From: Xanthomonas sp. DAR 35659
GTDB lineage: Bacteria; Pseudomonadota; Gammaproteobacteria; Xanthomonadales; Xanthomonadaceae
Direction of reading: 5' to 3'
DNA: 64,000 bases
NCBI RefSeq assembly: GCF_041242975.1
Contig: NZ_CP162488.1
Coordinates: 5,198,001-5,262,000 of the forward strand
Shown here: positions 7,464 through 17,217 of the stretch, in pieces
Layout: every line of letters starts with the position of its first letter
How positions within the stretch are numbered: position 1 is the first letter of the stretch
Notes under the pieces: model-generated
What the model was told of the DNA's origin: nothing
Database searches by the model: none
The model's input: the letters and a program-made list of their open reading frames with translations, nothing else
Made by a program: the position numbers and the translations under genes

Positions 7464-9845
7464 ATGCGTCGCTTCGCCCTGAGCGCTGTTGTGTTGCTGT
7501 CCCTGTCCTGCCAGCCGCCGCTGGCCGCGGCCCAGGATGCCGCCCCGTTGACCATCGAGCAGGCGATGGCCGATCCGGACTGGATCGGGCCGCCGGTGGA
7601 GGAGGCGTGGTGGGCCTGGGACGGCAAGCAGGTGCAGTACCAGCTCAAGCGTGCCGGCAGCCCCGTGCGCGACACCTACCGCCAGGGCCTCGACGGCGGC
7701 GCCGCGCAGCGCGTGGAAGATACCCAGCGCAGCAGCCTGGACGCGGCCAATCCGGTCTACGACGCCCGCCGCCAGCGCATGCTGTTCGTGCGCAACGGCG
7801 ACGTGTTCCTGCGCGACCTGCGCAGCGGCGCGCTGACCCAGTTGACCCGCAGCAACGAGGCCGCCGCGCGCCCGCAGTTCACCACCGACGGCGGCGCGCT
7901 GTGGCGCGTGGGCAACGACTGGTACCGCTGGAGCGCCGGCGGCGGCACCCAGCAGGCCGCCGTGCTCAAGGCCGAGCGCGATCCCGACGCCACGCCCAAG
8001 CCCGACGCACTGCGCGAGCAACAGCTGCGCACCCTGGAGACCCTGGCCCGCGACCGCGCGCAGCGCGACCTGGCGCGGCAGCAGGAACAGGCCTGGCGCC
8101 GCGCCGACGGCAGCCGCGCGCCGGCGCCGGTGTACCTGGGCGAGGACGTGGCGATCGACGACAGCGCGCTGTCCCCGGACGGCCGCCACCTGCTGGTGGT
8201 GACCCACGCCAAGGGCGCCGACGAAGGGCGCGACGGCAAGATGCCCAAGTACGTGACCGAATCGGGCTACGAGGAATTCCAGGAAACCCGCACCCGCGTC
8301 GGCCGCAACCCGCCGCTGGCGCAGACCCTGTGGCTGGTCGACGTGGCCGTCGGCAGCGCGCGCAAGCTCGACGTGGCCGCGCTGCCGGGCATCGATGCCG
8401 ACCCACTGGCGGCGCTGCGCAAGGCCGCCAAGCAGGAGCCGCTGAAGGGCCCGCGCGCGGTGCGCGTGGAGACCGACGGCGACGGCACCGGTCCGGCCAT
8501 CCACTGGAGCGAGGACGGCCGCAATGTGGCTGTGCTGCTGCGCGCGGTCGACAACAAGGACCGCTGGATCGCCAGCGTCGACCTGGACAAGGCCACTCTG
8601 CGCAACCGCCACCGCCTCACCGACGCGGCCTGGATCGGCTGGAGCTTCAACGACTTCGGCTGGCTGCCGGACAACCAGACGCTGTGGCTGCTGTCCGAAC
8701 AGTCCGGCTATTCGCATCTGTACACCCAGCGCGGCAACGAGGCGCCGCGGCAGCGCACCTCCGGCAAGTGGGAGGTGTCCGCGCCGCTGGTCAGCGCCGA
8801 CGGCCAGGGCTTCCTGTTCCTGTGCAACCGCAAGTGGCCGGGCGATTACGAGGTGTGCAAGCTCGATCTGCGCGACGACCGCGTCGCCGAGTTGACCGCG
8901 CTCGACGGCGTGGAGGACTTCGCGCTGTCGCCGGACGGCAAGCAACTGCTGGTGCGCTACTCCGGCAGCTACCTGCCGCCGCAGCTGGCGCTGGTACCGG
9001 TCGCCGGCGGCGAGGCGCGCGTGCTCACCGATACCCGCAGCGCCGCGTTCAAGGCGCGCCCCTGGATCCAGCCGCAGTACGTGCAGGTGCCGTCCAAGCA
9101 CGGCGCCGGCGTGGTCTGGGGCAAGTACTACGGCCCGCGGCATCCCGAGCCCGGCAAGCGCTACCCGATCGTGATGTTCGTGCACGGCGCCGGCTACCTG
9201 CAGAACGTGTCGGCGCGCTACACGCCGTACTTCCGCGAGCAGATGTTCCACAACCTGCTGGTGCAGAAGGGCTACATCGTGCTGGACCTGGACTACCGCG
9301 CCAGCGCCGGCTACGGCCGCGACTGGCGCACCGCGATCTACCGCAACATGGGCCATCCGGAACTGGAGGACTACCTGGACGGCCTGGACTGGCTGGTGGC
9401 CGACAAGCAGGGCGACCGCGACCGCGCCGGCATCTACGGCGGCTCCTACGGCGGCTTCATGACCTACATGGCGCTGTTCCGCAGCCCGGGCACGTTCAAG
9501 GCCGGCGCCGCGCTGCGCCCGGTCGGCGACTGGAGCCAGTACAACCACGAGTACACCGCCAACATCCTCAACACCCCGGAGCTGGACCCGGAGGCCTACC
9601 GCGCCTCCTCGCCGATCGAGTACGCCGCCGGCCTGCGCGACCACCTGCTGATCGCCCACGGCATGGTCGACGACAACGTGTTCTTCCGCGATTCGGTCAG
9701 CATGACCCAGAAGCTGATCGAGCTGCACAAGGACAACTGGGAGATCGCCCCGTACCCGCTGGAGCGGCACGGCTTCACCCGCGCCGACTCGTGGCTGGAC
9801 GAGTACAAGCGGATCCTGAAGCTGTTCGAGGAGCAGGTGAAGTAA
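7464..9845 (+). CDS. Secreted S9 family (prolyl oligopeptidase-type) peptidase
   Basis: A 793-residue alpha/beta-hydrolase peptidase preceded by a beta-propeller, probably a dipeptidyl-peptidase-type enzyme acting in the periplasm. The start at ATG 7464 gives a standard signal peptide (RRFALSAVVLLSLS... ending PLAAAQ); the frame is open for 22 codons further upstream but those are not signal-like. Residues ~30-560 carry propeller-like repeats (LSPDGRHLLVV, SEDGRNVAVLL, LSPDGKQLLVR). The catalytic domain shows Ser661 in GGSYGG, Asp736 in HGMVDDNV and His769 in ERHGF, so the triad is complete. A perfect GC-rich hairpin follows the stop. Confidence 0.93.
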   Translation: MRRFALSAVVLLSLSCQPPLAAAQDAAPLTIEQAMADPDWIGPPVEEAWWAWDGKQVQYQLKRAGSPVRDTYRQGLDGGAAQRVEDTQRSSLDAANPVYDARRQRMLFVRNGDVFLRDLRSGALTQLTRSNEAAARPQFTTDGGALWRVGNDWYRWSAGGGTQQAAVLKAERDPDATPKPDALREQQLRTLETLARDRAQRDLARQQEQAWRRADGSRAPAPVYLGEDVAIDDSALSPDGRHLLVVTHAKGADEGRDGKMPKYVTESGYEEFQETRTRVGRNPPLAQTLWLVDVAVGSARKLDVAALPGIDADPLAALRKAAKQEPLKGPRAVRVETDGDGTGPAIHWSEDGRNVAVLLRAVDNKDRWIASVDLDKATLRNRHRLTDAAWIGWSFNDFGWLPDNQTLWLLSEQSGYSHLYTQRGNEAPRQRTSGKWEVSAPLVSADGQGFLFLCNRKWPGDYEVCKLDLRDDRVAELTALDGVEDFALSPDGKQLLVRYSGSYLPPQLALVPVAGGEARVLTDTRSAAFKARPWIQPQYVQVPSKHGAGVVWGKYYGPRHPEPGKRYPIVMFVHGAGYLQNVSARYTPYFREQMFHNLLVQKGYIVLDLDYRASAGYGRDWRTAIYRNMGHPELEDYLDGLDWLVADKQGDRDRAGIYGGSYGGFMTYMALFRSPGTFKAGAALRPVGDWSQYNHEYTANILNTPELDPEAYRASSPIEYAAGLRDHLLIAHGMVDDNVFFRDSVSMTQKLIELHKDNWEIAPYPLERHGFTRADSWLDEYKRILKLFEEQVK

Positions 9846-9850
9846 GCCTC

Positions 9851-9872
9851 GCCAGCCGCCGCGGCGGCTGGC
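9851..9872 (+). terminator. GC-rich hairpin after the S9 peptidase
   Basis: A perfect 10-bp inverted repeat (GCCAGCCGCC / GGCGGCTGGC with a GC centre) six bases after the peptidase stop. It lacks a T-run, so it may act as a weak terminator or a 3'-end stabiliser. Confidence 0.45.
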
Positions 9873-10006
9873 GGCGACCGGCGACCGCCGCGATGGGCGC
9901 GCCAGCGGCGGTCGCGGCCAGGCAGCGATGCCCCGACCGCAAGCGCCCTCTATCCTTGCCGCACGCGGCGCGCCGCCGCTGCCGCCCCCCCACCGAAGGA
10001 CCGCCG

Positions 10007-10558
10007 ATGCCGCCCCCGCCCCTGCCCGTAGCGCGCAACCCGATGATCGATTCGATGGCGCAGCTGTCGCTGCTGCTGGGCCTGCTATGGGTGCTCTACG
10101 CGGTGGCGCAGGCGCTGCTGGTGACGGCGCTGCCGGCCGGTGCGATCGCCGGCTTCCTGGGCGCGATCGAACTGCGGCTGCCGCCGCTGCTGCAATGGTT
10201 CCACGCCCATCTGCTGGCCCTGTCGTGGCTGCAGGTCGTGCTCGCGCTGGGCTTCTGCGCCGCGTCCTGGGCGCTGCTGCGCCGGCGCGAATGGGCGCGG
10301 CTGGCGTTCGTCGCCTTCCTGGTGCTTACCGCGCTGGCCAACTTCGTCAGCCTGCCGCTGCTGTGGGAACTATTCGATGCCTTGCAGGCCTGGCTGCCGC
10401 AGGGCGTCGATGCATCGGAACTGCAGGCCGAACTGCGCACCGGGCGCATCACCGCCATGTTCACCGCGGCGGTGACCTGCGTGGTCTTCGTCGCGTTGCA
10501 CGGCTGGATCGTCTACCTGCTGTACCGGCCGGCGGTCCGCGCCGAGTTCCGCAACTAA
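10007..10558 (+). CDS. Small multi-pass inner-membrane protein, hypothetical
   Basis: A 183-residue protein with four hydrophobic segments at about 18-52, 68-85, 95-120 and 150-172, separated by short charged loops (LRRREWARL). The pattern is that of an uncharacterised inner-membrane protein; no catalytic or binding motif is visible. ATG 10007 is preceded by GAAGGA six bases upstream, which fixes the start. It stands alone between the peptidase and hemF. Confidence 0.75.
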   Translation: MPPPPLPVARNPMIDSMAQLSLLLGLLWVLYAVAQALLVTALPAGAIAGFLGAIELRLPPLLQWFHAHLLALSWLQVVLALGFCAASWALLRRREWARLAFVAFLVLTALANFVSLPLLWELFDALQAWLPQGVDASELQAELRTGRITAMFTAAVTCVVFVALHGWIVYLLYRPAVRAEFRN

Positions 10559-12164
<1,606 letters not shown>

Positions 12165-12178
12165 GGCGCCCCGGCGTC

Positions 12179-12251
12179 CTGTAGGAGCGGCTTCAGCCGC
12201 GACCGGGCCTTGCCGGGAACGCCCCGGTCGCGGCTGAAGCCGCTCCTACAG
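12179..12251. repeat. REP-type palindrome pair (inverted)
   Basis: Two copies of CTGTAGGAGCGGCTTCAGCCGCGAC face each other around a ~23-bp centre. The full element can fold into a long hairpin and lies between the convergent DUF2164 and DUF421 genes, so it may also act as a bidirectional terminator. The same unit occurs near 47.9, 54.0 and 59.7 kb. Confidence 0.92.
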
Positions 12252-12268
12252 GGGCCGCCGTGGCGCGC

Positions 12269-12748
12269 TCAGCCACCCTTGCTGCTGAGGATGGTGATGT
12301 GGCCGTTGGTCTCCAGCAGCGCCAGCTTGACCTCGTCCAGTTGCAGGCAGCCCTGCTGGCGCATCGCCGCCTCGAAATCGGCGTTGCTGACCAGTTCGCG
12401 GCGCAGGACCTGGCGGAACACGTGGCCATCGCGCGCCAGCACCACCGGCTCGCCTTCGATCAGCCGCTCGGCGCGCACGCTGCGCGAGGTGATCAGGCCG
12501 ACCCCGAAGTTCAGCGCGATCAGCGTCGCCGCCAGCAACAGACCGCCGCCGAGCGAGGTGTCCTCGCCGAGCAGGGCGTTCTGCACCGCGTTGCCGAGCA
12601 GCACGATCAGCAGCATGTCGAACGGTGTCAGTTGCCCCATCGCGCGCTTGCCCGAGACCCGCACCATGGTCAGCACCGCCACGTACACCACCACCGCGCG
12701 GAAGACGAACTCCCACCATGGCATCGACAGATGGAAAAGATCGGGCAT
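12269..12748 (-). CDS. DUF421 (YetF-like) membrane protein
   Basis: A 159-residue protein with two or three N-terminal membrane helices and a small cytoplasmic domain. After MPDLFHLSMPWWEFVFRAVVVY comes the family signature RVSGKRAMGQLTPFDMLLIVLLGNAVQNALL (about 30-60), then GVGLITSRSVRAERLIEGEPVVL. YetF-type proteins have no firm function. The frame is open a further 76 codons upstream, but that part runs into the sX13 gene and is not family-like, so ATG 12748 is used. Confidence 0.88.
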   Translation of the reverse strand: MPDLFHLSMPWWEFVFRAVVVYVAVLTMVRVSGKRAMGQLTPFDMLLIVLLGNAVQNALLGEDTSLGGGLLLAATLIALNFGVGLITSRSVRAERLIEGEPVVLARDGHVFRQVLRRELVSNADFEAAMRQQGCLQLDEVKLALLETNGHITILSSKGG

Positions 12749-12827
12749 CGCGCGCCTCGCAAGCAGATGGGAGCCGCGACGGGCGGTTCCGGCGGCAGCG
12801 GCGCTACAGTGGATTTTTTCGCGGGAA

Positions 12828-12951
12828 ATAAAAAGCCCCGCGGACCAGGGGGAGGTCGGCGGGGCCAGGGAACGGAGACTTGGGGAGGAGTCGCCGTTCC
12901 TAGATCTGCTCCAGGGGATGGGAGGAGATCCGCGACAGGTATTGCGCCTGT
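12828..12951 (-). ncRNA. sX13: sX13-type regulatory small RNA
   Basis: On the minus strand a ~120-nt stretch folds into consecutive hairpins with C-rich loops. One has a GGAACGG/CCGTTCC outer stem and GACT/AGTC inner stem showing CCTCCCCA. The last has a GCCCCGC/GCGGGGC outer and GACC/GGTC inner stem showing TCCCCCT, then TTTTTA, which makes it an intrinsic terminator. Upstream of these a weaker GATCT/AGATC hairpin shows TCCCATCCCCT. A TATATC box lies just before the proposed 5' end. From memory, sX13 of Xanthomonas has exactly two 4C loops and one 5C loop, lies next to polA, acts without needing Hfq and base-pairs with G-rich ribosome sites of virulence mRNAs. The 5' end is approximate. Confidence 0.85.
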
Positions 12952-12956
12952 CGAGG

Positions 12957-12990
12957 GATATAAAAACACTTTGCACCTTGCTCGTTCGTG
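12957..12990 (-). promoter_or_regulatory. Likely sX13 promoter
   Basis: The AT-rich minus-strand segment with TATATC as a -10 candidate (12,957-12,962) lies 6-7 bases before the predicted sX13 start. The -35 region is not sharp. Inferred from position. Confidence 0.4.
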
Positions 12991-13443
12991 AAGATTTTAG
13001 TTAAAAATTCGTCGGATTAAGGACAGATTCATTCGCGAAATTCAGTGCAACGCAAGGTTCCAAAAACAACTGTGTTTTATAGGGCGAATCCATGCGCAAG
13101 AAACGCGCGGCGATCGCCGCGGGACGCGTCGTGGATCACGGAATCGTGCGCTGTCGCGCATTTGGTGCACCCGTGATCCAGCCCTGTCGCCGGTAAGGTG
13201 CGGACGGCGGCGATGGAAGCCGAAAACGGAATGGCGGCGACATGGGTAGCGATAACGCCGACTCCCGCAAAAGCCCTTTGTCGCTGCCCATGAAGGCATT
13301 CAGTTGTGCGCCGCAGCGCATTCATGCCGCCGCTGGTCATCGACGATGGCCGGCGTGCACCCCGCCTTGATCGGCAACTTCCGCGCGCTCACCGGCCACG
13401 CTGCGAAGAGGATGGACTGAGCCCACCTCTCGCCTGCCGCCCC

Positions 13444-13473
13444 GGGTCGGGTCGGGTCGGGTCGGGTCGGGTC
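13444..13473. repeat. GGGTC pentamer repeat, six copies
   Basis: Six perfect head-to-tail copies of GGGTC. It directly precedes the heptamer array near the 3' end of polA. Confidence 0.95.
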
Positions 13474-13480
13474 CGGACCC

Positions 13481-13564
13481 GACTCCCGACTCCCGACTCC
13501 CGACTCCCGACTCCCGATTCCCGATTCCCGACTCCCGATTCCCGATTCCCGATTCCCGATTCCC
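13481..13564. repeat. GA(C/T)TCCC heptamer repeat, twelve copies
   Basis: Twelve head-to-tail heptamers in the order five GACTCCC, two GATTCCC, one GACTCCC, four GATTCCC, ending five bases from the polA stop codon. Similar GATTCCC runs are scattered in Xanthomonas genomes; copy number is expected to vary between strains. Confidence 0.95.
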
Positions 13565-13569
13565 GGAAC

Positions 13570-16338
13570 CTAATGCGCCTCGTCCCAGTTGTCGCCGACG
13601 CCGCTGTCCACCACCAGCGGCACCTTCAGCTCGGCGGCGCCGGCCATCAGCCGGGTCACCTCCGGCAGCAAGGTGTCGACGAAGTCGGCGTCGGCCTCGA
13701 ACACCAGTTCGTCGTGCACCTGCAGGATCATCAGCGCGCGCGCGCGGTGCTGCGCCAGCCAGGCGTCCACGGTGACCATGGCGCGCTTGATGATGTCCGC
13801 GGCGGTGCCCTGCATCGGCGCGTTGATCGCGGCGCGCTCGGCACCGGCGCGCAGGCCCTGCTGCTTGGCGTTGATGTCGTTCAGGTACAGGCGGCGGCCG
13901 AACAGGGTCTCCACGTAGCCCTGGGTGCGCGCCTGCTCGCGCATGCGCTCCATGAAGTCGCGCACGCCGGGGTAGCGGCTGAAGTACAGCGCTACGTAGT
14001 CCTGGGCCTCGCCGCGGCCGATGCCCAGGTTGCGGGCCAGGCCGAACGCGCTCATGCCGTACATCAGGCCGAAGTTGATCGCCTTGGCGGCGCGGCGTTC
14101 GTTCGCGGTGACCTCCTCCAGCGCGCGCCCGAACACCTCGGCGGCGGTGGCGCGGTGCACGTCCACGCCGGCGCCGAAGGCGCGCAGCAGGCCGGCGTCC
14201 TCGGACAGGTGGGCCATGATCCGCAGCTCGATCTGCGAGTAGTCGCAGGCGATCAGCTTGCGCCCGGGCGGGGCGACGAAGGCGCGGCGGATGCGGCGGC
14301 CGTCGTCGGTGCGGATCGGGATGTTCTGCAGGTTCGGATCGGCCGAGGACAGCCGCCCGGTGGCGGCGCCGGCCTGGTGGTAGCTGGTGTGCACGCGGCC
14401 GGTGTCGGGATTGATCATCTCCGGCAGCTTGTCGGTGTAGGTGCTGCGCAGCTTGGCCAGGCTGCGGTACTCCAGGATCACCCGCGGCAGCTCGTGCTGC
14501 TCGGCGATCGCCTCCAGCGCTTCCTCGTTGGTGCTGGGCTGGCCCTTGGGGGTCTTCAGCAGCGCCGGCAACTTCAGTTCGTCGAACAGCACCGCCTGCA
14601 ACTGCTTGGGCGAATCCAGGTTGAAGCTGCGCCCGGCCAGCGCGGTGGCCTTCTGCTGCGCGGCGAGCATGCGCTGGCTCAGGTCCTGGCTCTGCTTGCG
14701 CAGTTCGGCCATGTCCACGCTGACCCCGTTGGCCTCGATCCGCGCCAGCACCGGCACCAGCGGCATCTCGATCTCGCGGTAGACCTTGGCCAGCGCCGGC
14801 TCGGCGTCCAGCTGCGCGGACAGCGCGCGGTGCAGGCGCAGGGTGACGTCGGCGTCCTCGGCGGCGTAGCCGGTGGCGTCGTCGATGGCCACCTGCGAGA
14901 ACGCGATCTGCTTGGCGCCCTTGCCGGCCACGTCCTCGTACTTGACCGTCTCGTAGCCCAGGTAACGCCGCGCCAGCGAGTCCATGTCGTGGCGGCTGGC
15001 GGTGGAATTGAGCACGAAGCTCTCCAGCATGGTGTCGTCGGCGTAGCCGCGCACGTCCACGCCGTGGCGGCGCAGCACGTGCAGGTCGTACTTGCCGTGC
15101 TGGCCGACCTTGGCCTTGGCCGGGTCTTCCAGCAGCGGCTTCAGCGCCGCCAGCGCCAGTTCCTTGTTCAGTTGCACCGGCGCGCCGGGGTAGTCGTGGC
15201 CCAGCGGCAGGTAGTCGGCGCGGCCCGGCTCGGTGGCGAAACTGAGTCCGACCAGGTTGGCGCGCATCGCGTCCAGCGCGTCGGTCTCGGTGTCGAAGGC
15301 GAAGCCGTCGGCGGCGCGCAGGCGCGCGAGCAGCTCCTCGAACTGCTCCGGGGTCATGATCGCGGCGTAGGCGCCCTTCGCCGCCAGCGCCGGGTCCAGC
15401 GTGGCGTCGGCCGGCGCGGCGGCACGGGCGTAGCCGGCGGCGGTGCCGCGCAGGCTGGGAGTGGTCTCGGCGGCGCCGGCCGGGGCCGCCACGCCGCCCT
15501 CCAGGTCGCGCAGCGCCTGGGTGAAGCCGTAGCGCTGGTACAGGCCGCGCAGTTGCTCCGGCTCCTGCTCGCGCAGGCTCAGCGTGCGCGGCCCGCCGGG
15601 CAGCGCCACGTCGGTCTTGATGGTGACCAGGTCGCGATTCAGCGGCAGGCGCTCTAGCGCCGCGCGCAGGTTCTCGCCGATCTTGCCCTTGATGCTGTCG
15701 GCATGGGCGATCACTTCGTCCAGCGAGCCGTACTCGGCCAGCCACTTGGCCGCGGTCTTGGGGCCGCACTTGTCCACGCCCGGCACGTTGTCGATGGCAT
15801 CGCCCATCAGCGCCAGCAGGTCGACGATCTGGTGCGGCCACACGCCGAACTTCTCCATTACCGCCGCATCCGAATCCATGCGGCTGCCGCTCATGGTGTT
15901 GACCAGTTGCACGCCCGGCCGCACCAGTTGGGCGAAGTCCTTGTCGCCGGTGGAGATGGTCACGTCGAGGCCATCGGCGGCGCCTTGCAGGGCCAGGGTG
16001 CCGATCACGTCGTCGGCCTCCACCCCGCTCTCGCGCAGGATGGTGATGCCCAGCGCATGCACGATCTGGCACATCGGCTCGACCTGCGCGCGCAGCTCGT
16101 CGGGCATCGGCGGGCGGTTGGCCTTGTACTGCGGGTACAGGTCGTCGCGGAAGGTCTTGCCCGGCGCGTCGACCACGAAGGCGACGTACTCGGGCCGTTC
16201 CTTCAGCGTGGCGCGCAGCATGTTGACCACGCCGAACAGCGCGCCGGTGGGTTCGCCGGCCGGATTGGTCAGCGGAGGAAGCGCGTGGAACGCGCGATAC
16301 AGGTAACTGGACCCGTCGATCAGGACTAATCGGCTCAT
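13570..16338 (-). CDS. polA: DNA polymerase I
   Basis: Repair and Okazaki-fragment-processing polymerase, 922 residues. The N-terminal 5'-nuclease (1-~290) is seen in LVLIDGSSYLYRAFHALPPL and the ESGVEADDVIGTLA and STGDKDFAQLV motifs. The 3'-5' exonuclease (~320-515) keeps its metal-binding FDTETDALD motif, so proofreading should be active. The polymerase domain shows motif A DYSQIELRIMAHLS, motif B RRAAKAINFGLMYG and motif C VHDELVFE near the end. An Ala/Pro-rich linker of ~35 residues separates nuclease and exonuclease domains. It is divergent from the small lipoprotein gene and lies upstream of sX13. Confidence 0.97.
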   Translation of the reverse strand: MSRLVLIDGSSYLYRAFHALPPLTNPAGEPTGALFGVVNMLRATLKERPEYVAFVVDAPGKTFRDDLYPQYKANRPPMPDELRAQVEPMCQIVHALGITILRESGVEADDVIGTLALQGAADGLDVTISTGDKDFAQLVRPGVQLVNTMSGSRMDSDAAVMEKFGVWPHQIVDLLALMGDAIDNVPGVDKCGPKTAAKWLAEYGSLDEVIAHADSIKGKIGENLRAALERLPLNRDLVTIKTDVALPGGPRTLSLREQEPEQLRGLYQRYGFTQALRDLEGGVAAPAGAAETTPSLRGTAAGYARAAAPADATLDPALAAKGAYAAIMTPEQFEELLARLRAADGFAFDTETDALDAMRANLVGLSFATEPGRADYLPLGHDYPGAPVQLNKELALAALKPLLEDPAKAKVGQHGKYDLHVLRRHGVDVRGYADDTMLESFVLNSTASRHDMDSLARRYLGYETVKYEDVAGKGAKQIAFSQVAIDDATGYAAEDADVTLRLHRALSAQLDAEPALAKVYREIEMPLVPVLARIEANGVSVDMAELRKQSQDLSQRMLAAQQKATALAGRSFNLDSPKQLQAVLFDELKLPALLKTPKGQPSTNEEALEAIAEQHELPRVILEYRSLAKLRSTYTDKLPEMINPDTGRVHTSYHQAGAATGRLSSADPNLQNIPIRTDDGRRIRRAFVAPPGRKLIACDYSQIELRIMAHLSEDAGLLRAFGAGVDVHRATAAEVFGRALEEVTANERRAAKAINFGLMYGMSAFGLARNLGIGRGEAQDYVALYFSRYPGVRDFMERMREQARTQGYVETLFGRRLYLNDINAKQQGLRAGAERAAINAPMQGTAADIIKRAMVTVDAWLAQHRARALMILQVHDELVFEADADFVDTLLPEVTRLMAGAAELKVPLVVDSGVGDNWDEAH

Positions 16339-16398
16339 CCGCCGATTCTACGCCGGGTGGGTTGGCGACCCGGGAACTGGGTGCTTTGTCCGAGCTTA

Positions 16399-16455
16399 GC
16401 CCCTCTCCCACCGGGAGAGGGGTTGGGGTGAGGGTCCGGCGCGAAGCGACTCGCA
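16399..16455. repeat. Dispersed GC-rich hairpin repeat (copy 1)
   Basis: CCCCTCTCCCACCGGGAGAGGGG forms a hairpin and is followed by TTGGGGTGAGGGTCCGGCGCGAA. The same block, with few changes, recurs at about 51,273-51,333 in the same orientation, so it is a dispersed intergenic element. Here it sits between the divergent polA and lipoprotein genes. Confidence 0.85.
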
Positions 16456-16571
16456 GACTTGGGTGCACGGTCCCGATGGGAGAAGAAAACGCAAGGCAAC
16501 CCTTCGCGCGCCGACCGCGGCTGCGCGGCGCATAATCGGCGGCGACGACTTCGGCTGTGGAGAATGCTGCG

Positions 16572-16859
16572 ATGAAAGCCCTGATGCTGGTTCCACTGTT
16601 GCTGCTGGCGGGCTGCGCCTCGACCGGGATCGGTCCCGATGGCCCGCCGGTGGACGTGCGCGGCGCGGACGTGACCCACCGCACCATGGACAACGGCGAC
16701 ACCGTGGACGAGTACCGCGTCTCCGGCCAGTTGCGCGCGGTCAAGGTGACCCCGGCCAACGCCCCGGCCTACTACCTGTACGACCAGAACGGCGACGGGC
16801 ACATGGACGGCAACAAGGACAACGTGTCGCCGGTGTACTGGAAGCTGTACAGCTGGTGA
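16572..16859 (+). CDS. Small DUF2782-like lipoprotein
   Basis: A 95-residue secreted protein. The N-terminus KALMLVPLLLLAGCAS has a textbook lipobox (LAGC), so it should be lipid-anchored. The rest (HRTMDNGDTVDEYRVSGQLR, then VKVTPANAPAYYLYDQNGDG) has the layout of DUF2782 proteins often found beside polA in Xanthomonadaceae; the YDQNGDGHMD part resembles a calcium-loop-like acidic turn. ATG 16572 is chosen over an in-frame GTG at 16557 because GGAG lies between them at good spacing. Confidence 0.82.
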   Translation: MKALMLVPLLLLAGCASTGIGPDGPPVDVRGADVTHRTMDNGDTVDEYRVSGQLRAVKVTPANAPAYYLYDQNGDGHMDGNKDNVSPVYWKLYSW

Positions 16860-17217
16860 GACGCGACCGGCGCGCCGCCATCCCCGGCGGCGCGTCGGTC
16901 GGGTCCGTCGGCGCGAAGCGGGCGCACGCACCGGCAGGAATCGCGCGCCGGTCACCGCGCCGGGTCGCGCCCCCGGGGAATCCACGCATCGCCTGCGTCT
17001 GGCGCGATGCCGCAAGTGGCGCACGCCCCCCATGCGCCGGGCGAACCGCCGCCCACCGCATCGCCCAGGCGCGATTGCCAGGACAGGCCGACCTCGTGCG
17101 GCAGCACCGTCCCGTGGCTGGCGGCAATCGCCGGGCGCCGATCCAGCACAAACGCACTCCCTTCCACCTCCGCGCCCAGCGCTGCGCCGCGGCGCCGCAC
17201 CCGGAGGCGACCGCAGG
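16860..17217. other. Gene-free stretch between lipoprotein and tpsA ends
   Basis: 358 bp between the convergent lipoprotein and tpsA genes. Apart from the hairpin near its left end I see no feature; open frames are GC-rich shadows. Confidence 0.35.
16865..16900 (+). terminator. Strong hairpin after the small lipoprotein gene
   Basis: A 15-bp inverted repeat with one mismatch (GACCGGCGCGCCGCC against GGCGGCGCGTCGGTC, loop ATCCCC) five bases after the stop. No T-run follows. Confidence 0.5.

Larger units (their letters stand above)
12749..13569. other. Intergenic region between DUF421 gene and polA
   Basis: About 820 bp without a protein gene. It contains the sX13-type small RNA near the DUF421 end, an AT-richer central part (12,960-13,080) with the likely sRNA promoter, and two runs of short tandem repeats next to the polA stop. 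Confidence 0.6.

Noticed and set aside
7247..10006. Long plus-strand frame running through the S9 peptidase into the membrane protein
   Set aside because: Only its last 183 codons (from 10007) look like a protein; the rest is an out-of-frame shadow of the peptidase gene.
12179..12251. CRISPR-like repeat
   Set aside because: The repeated units are inverted palindromes with one centre, not spaced direct repeats; they belong to the REP family.
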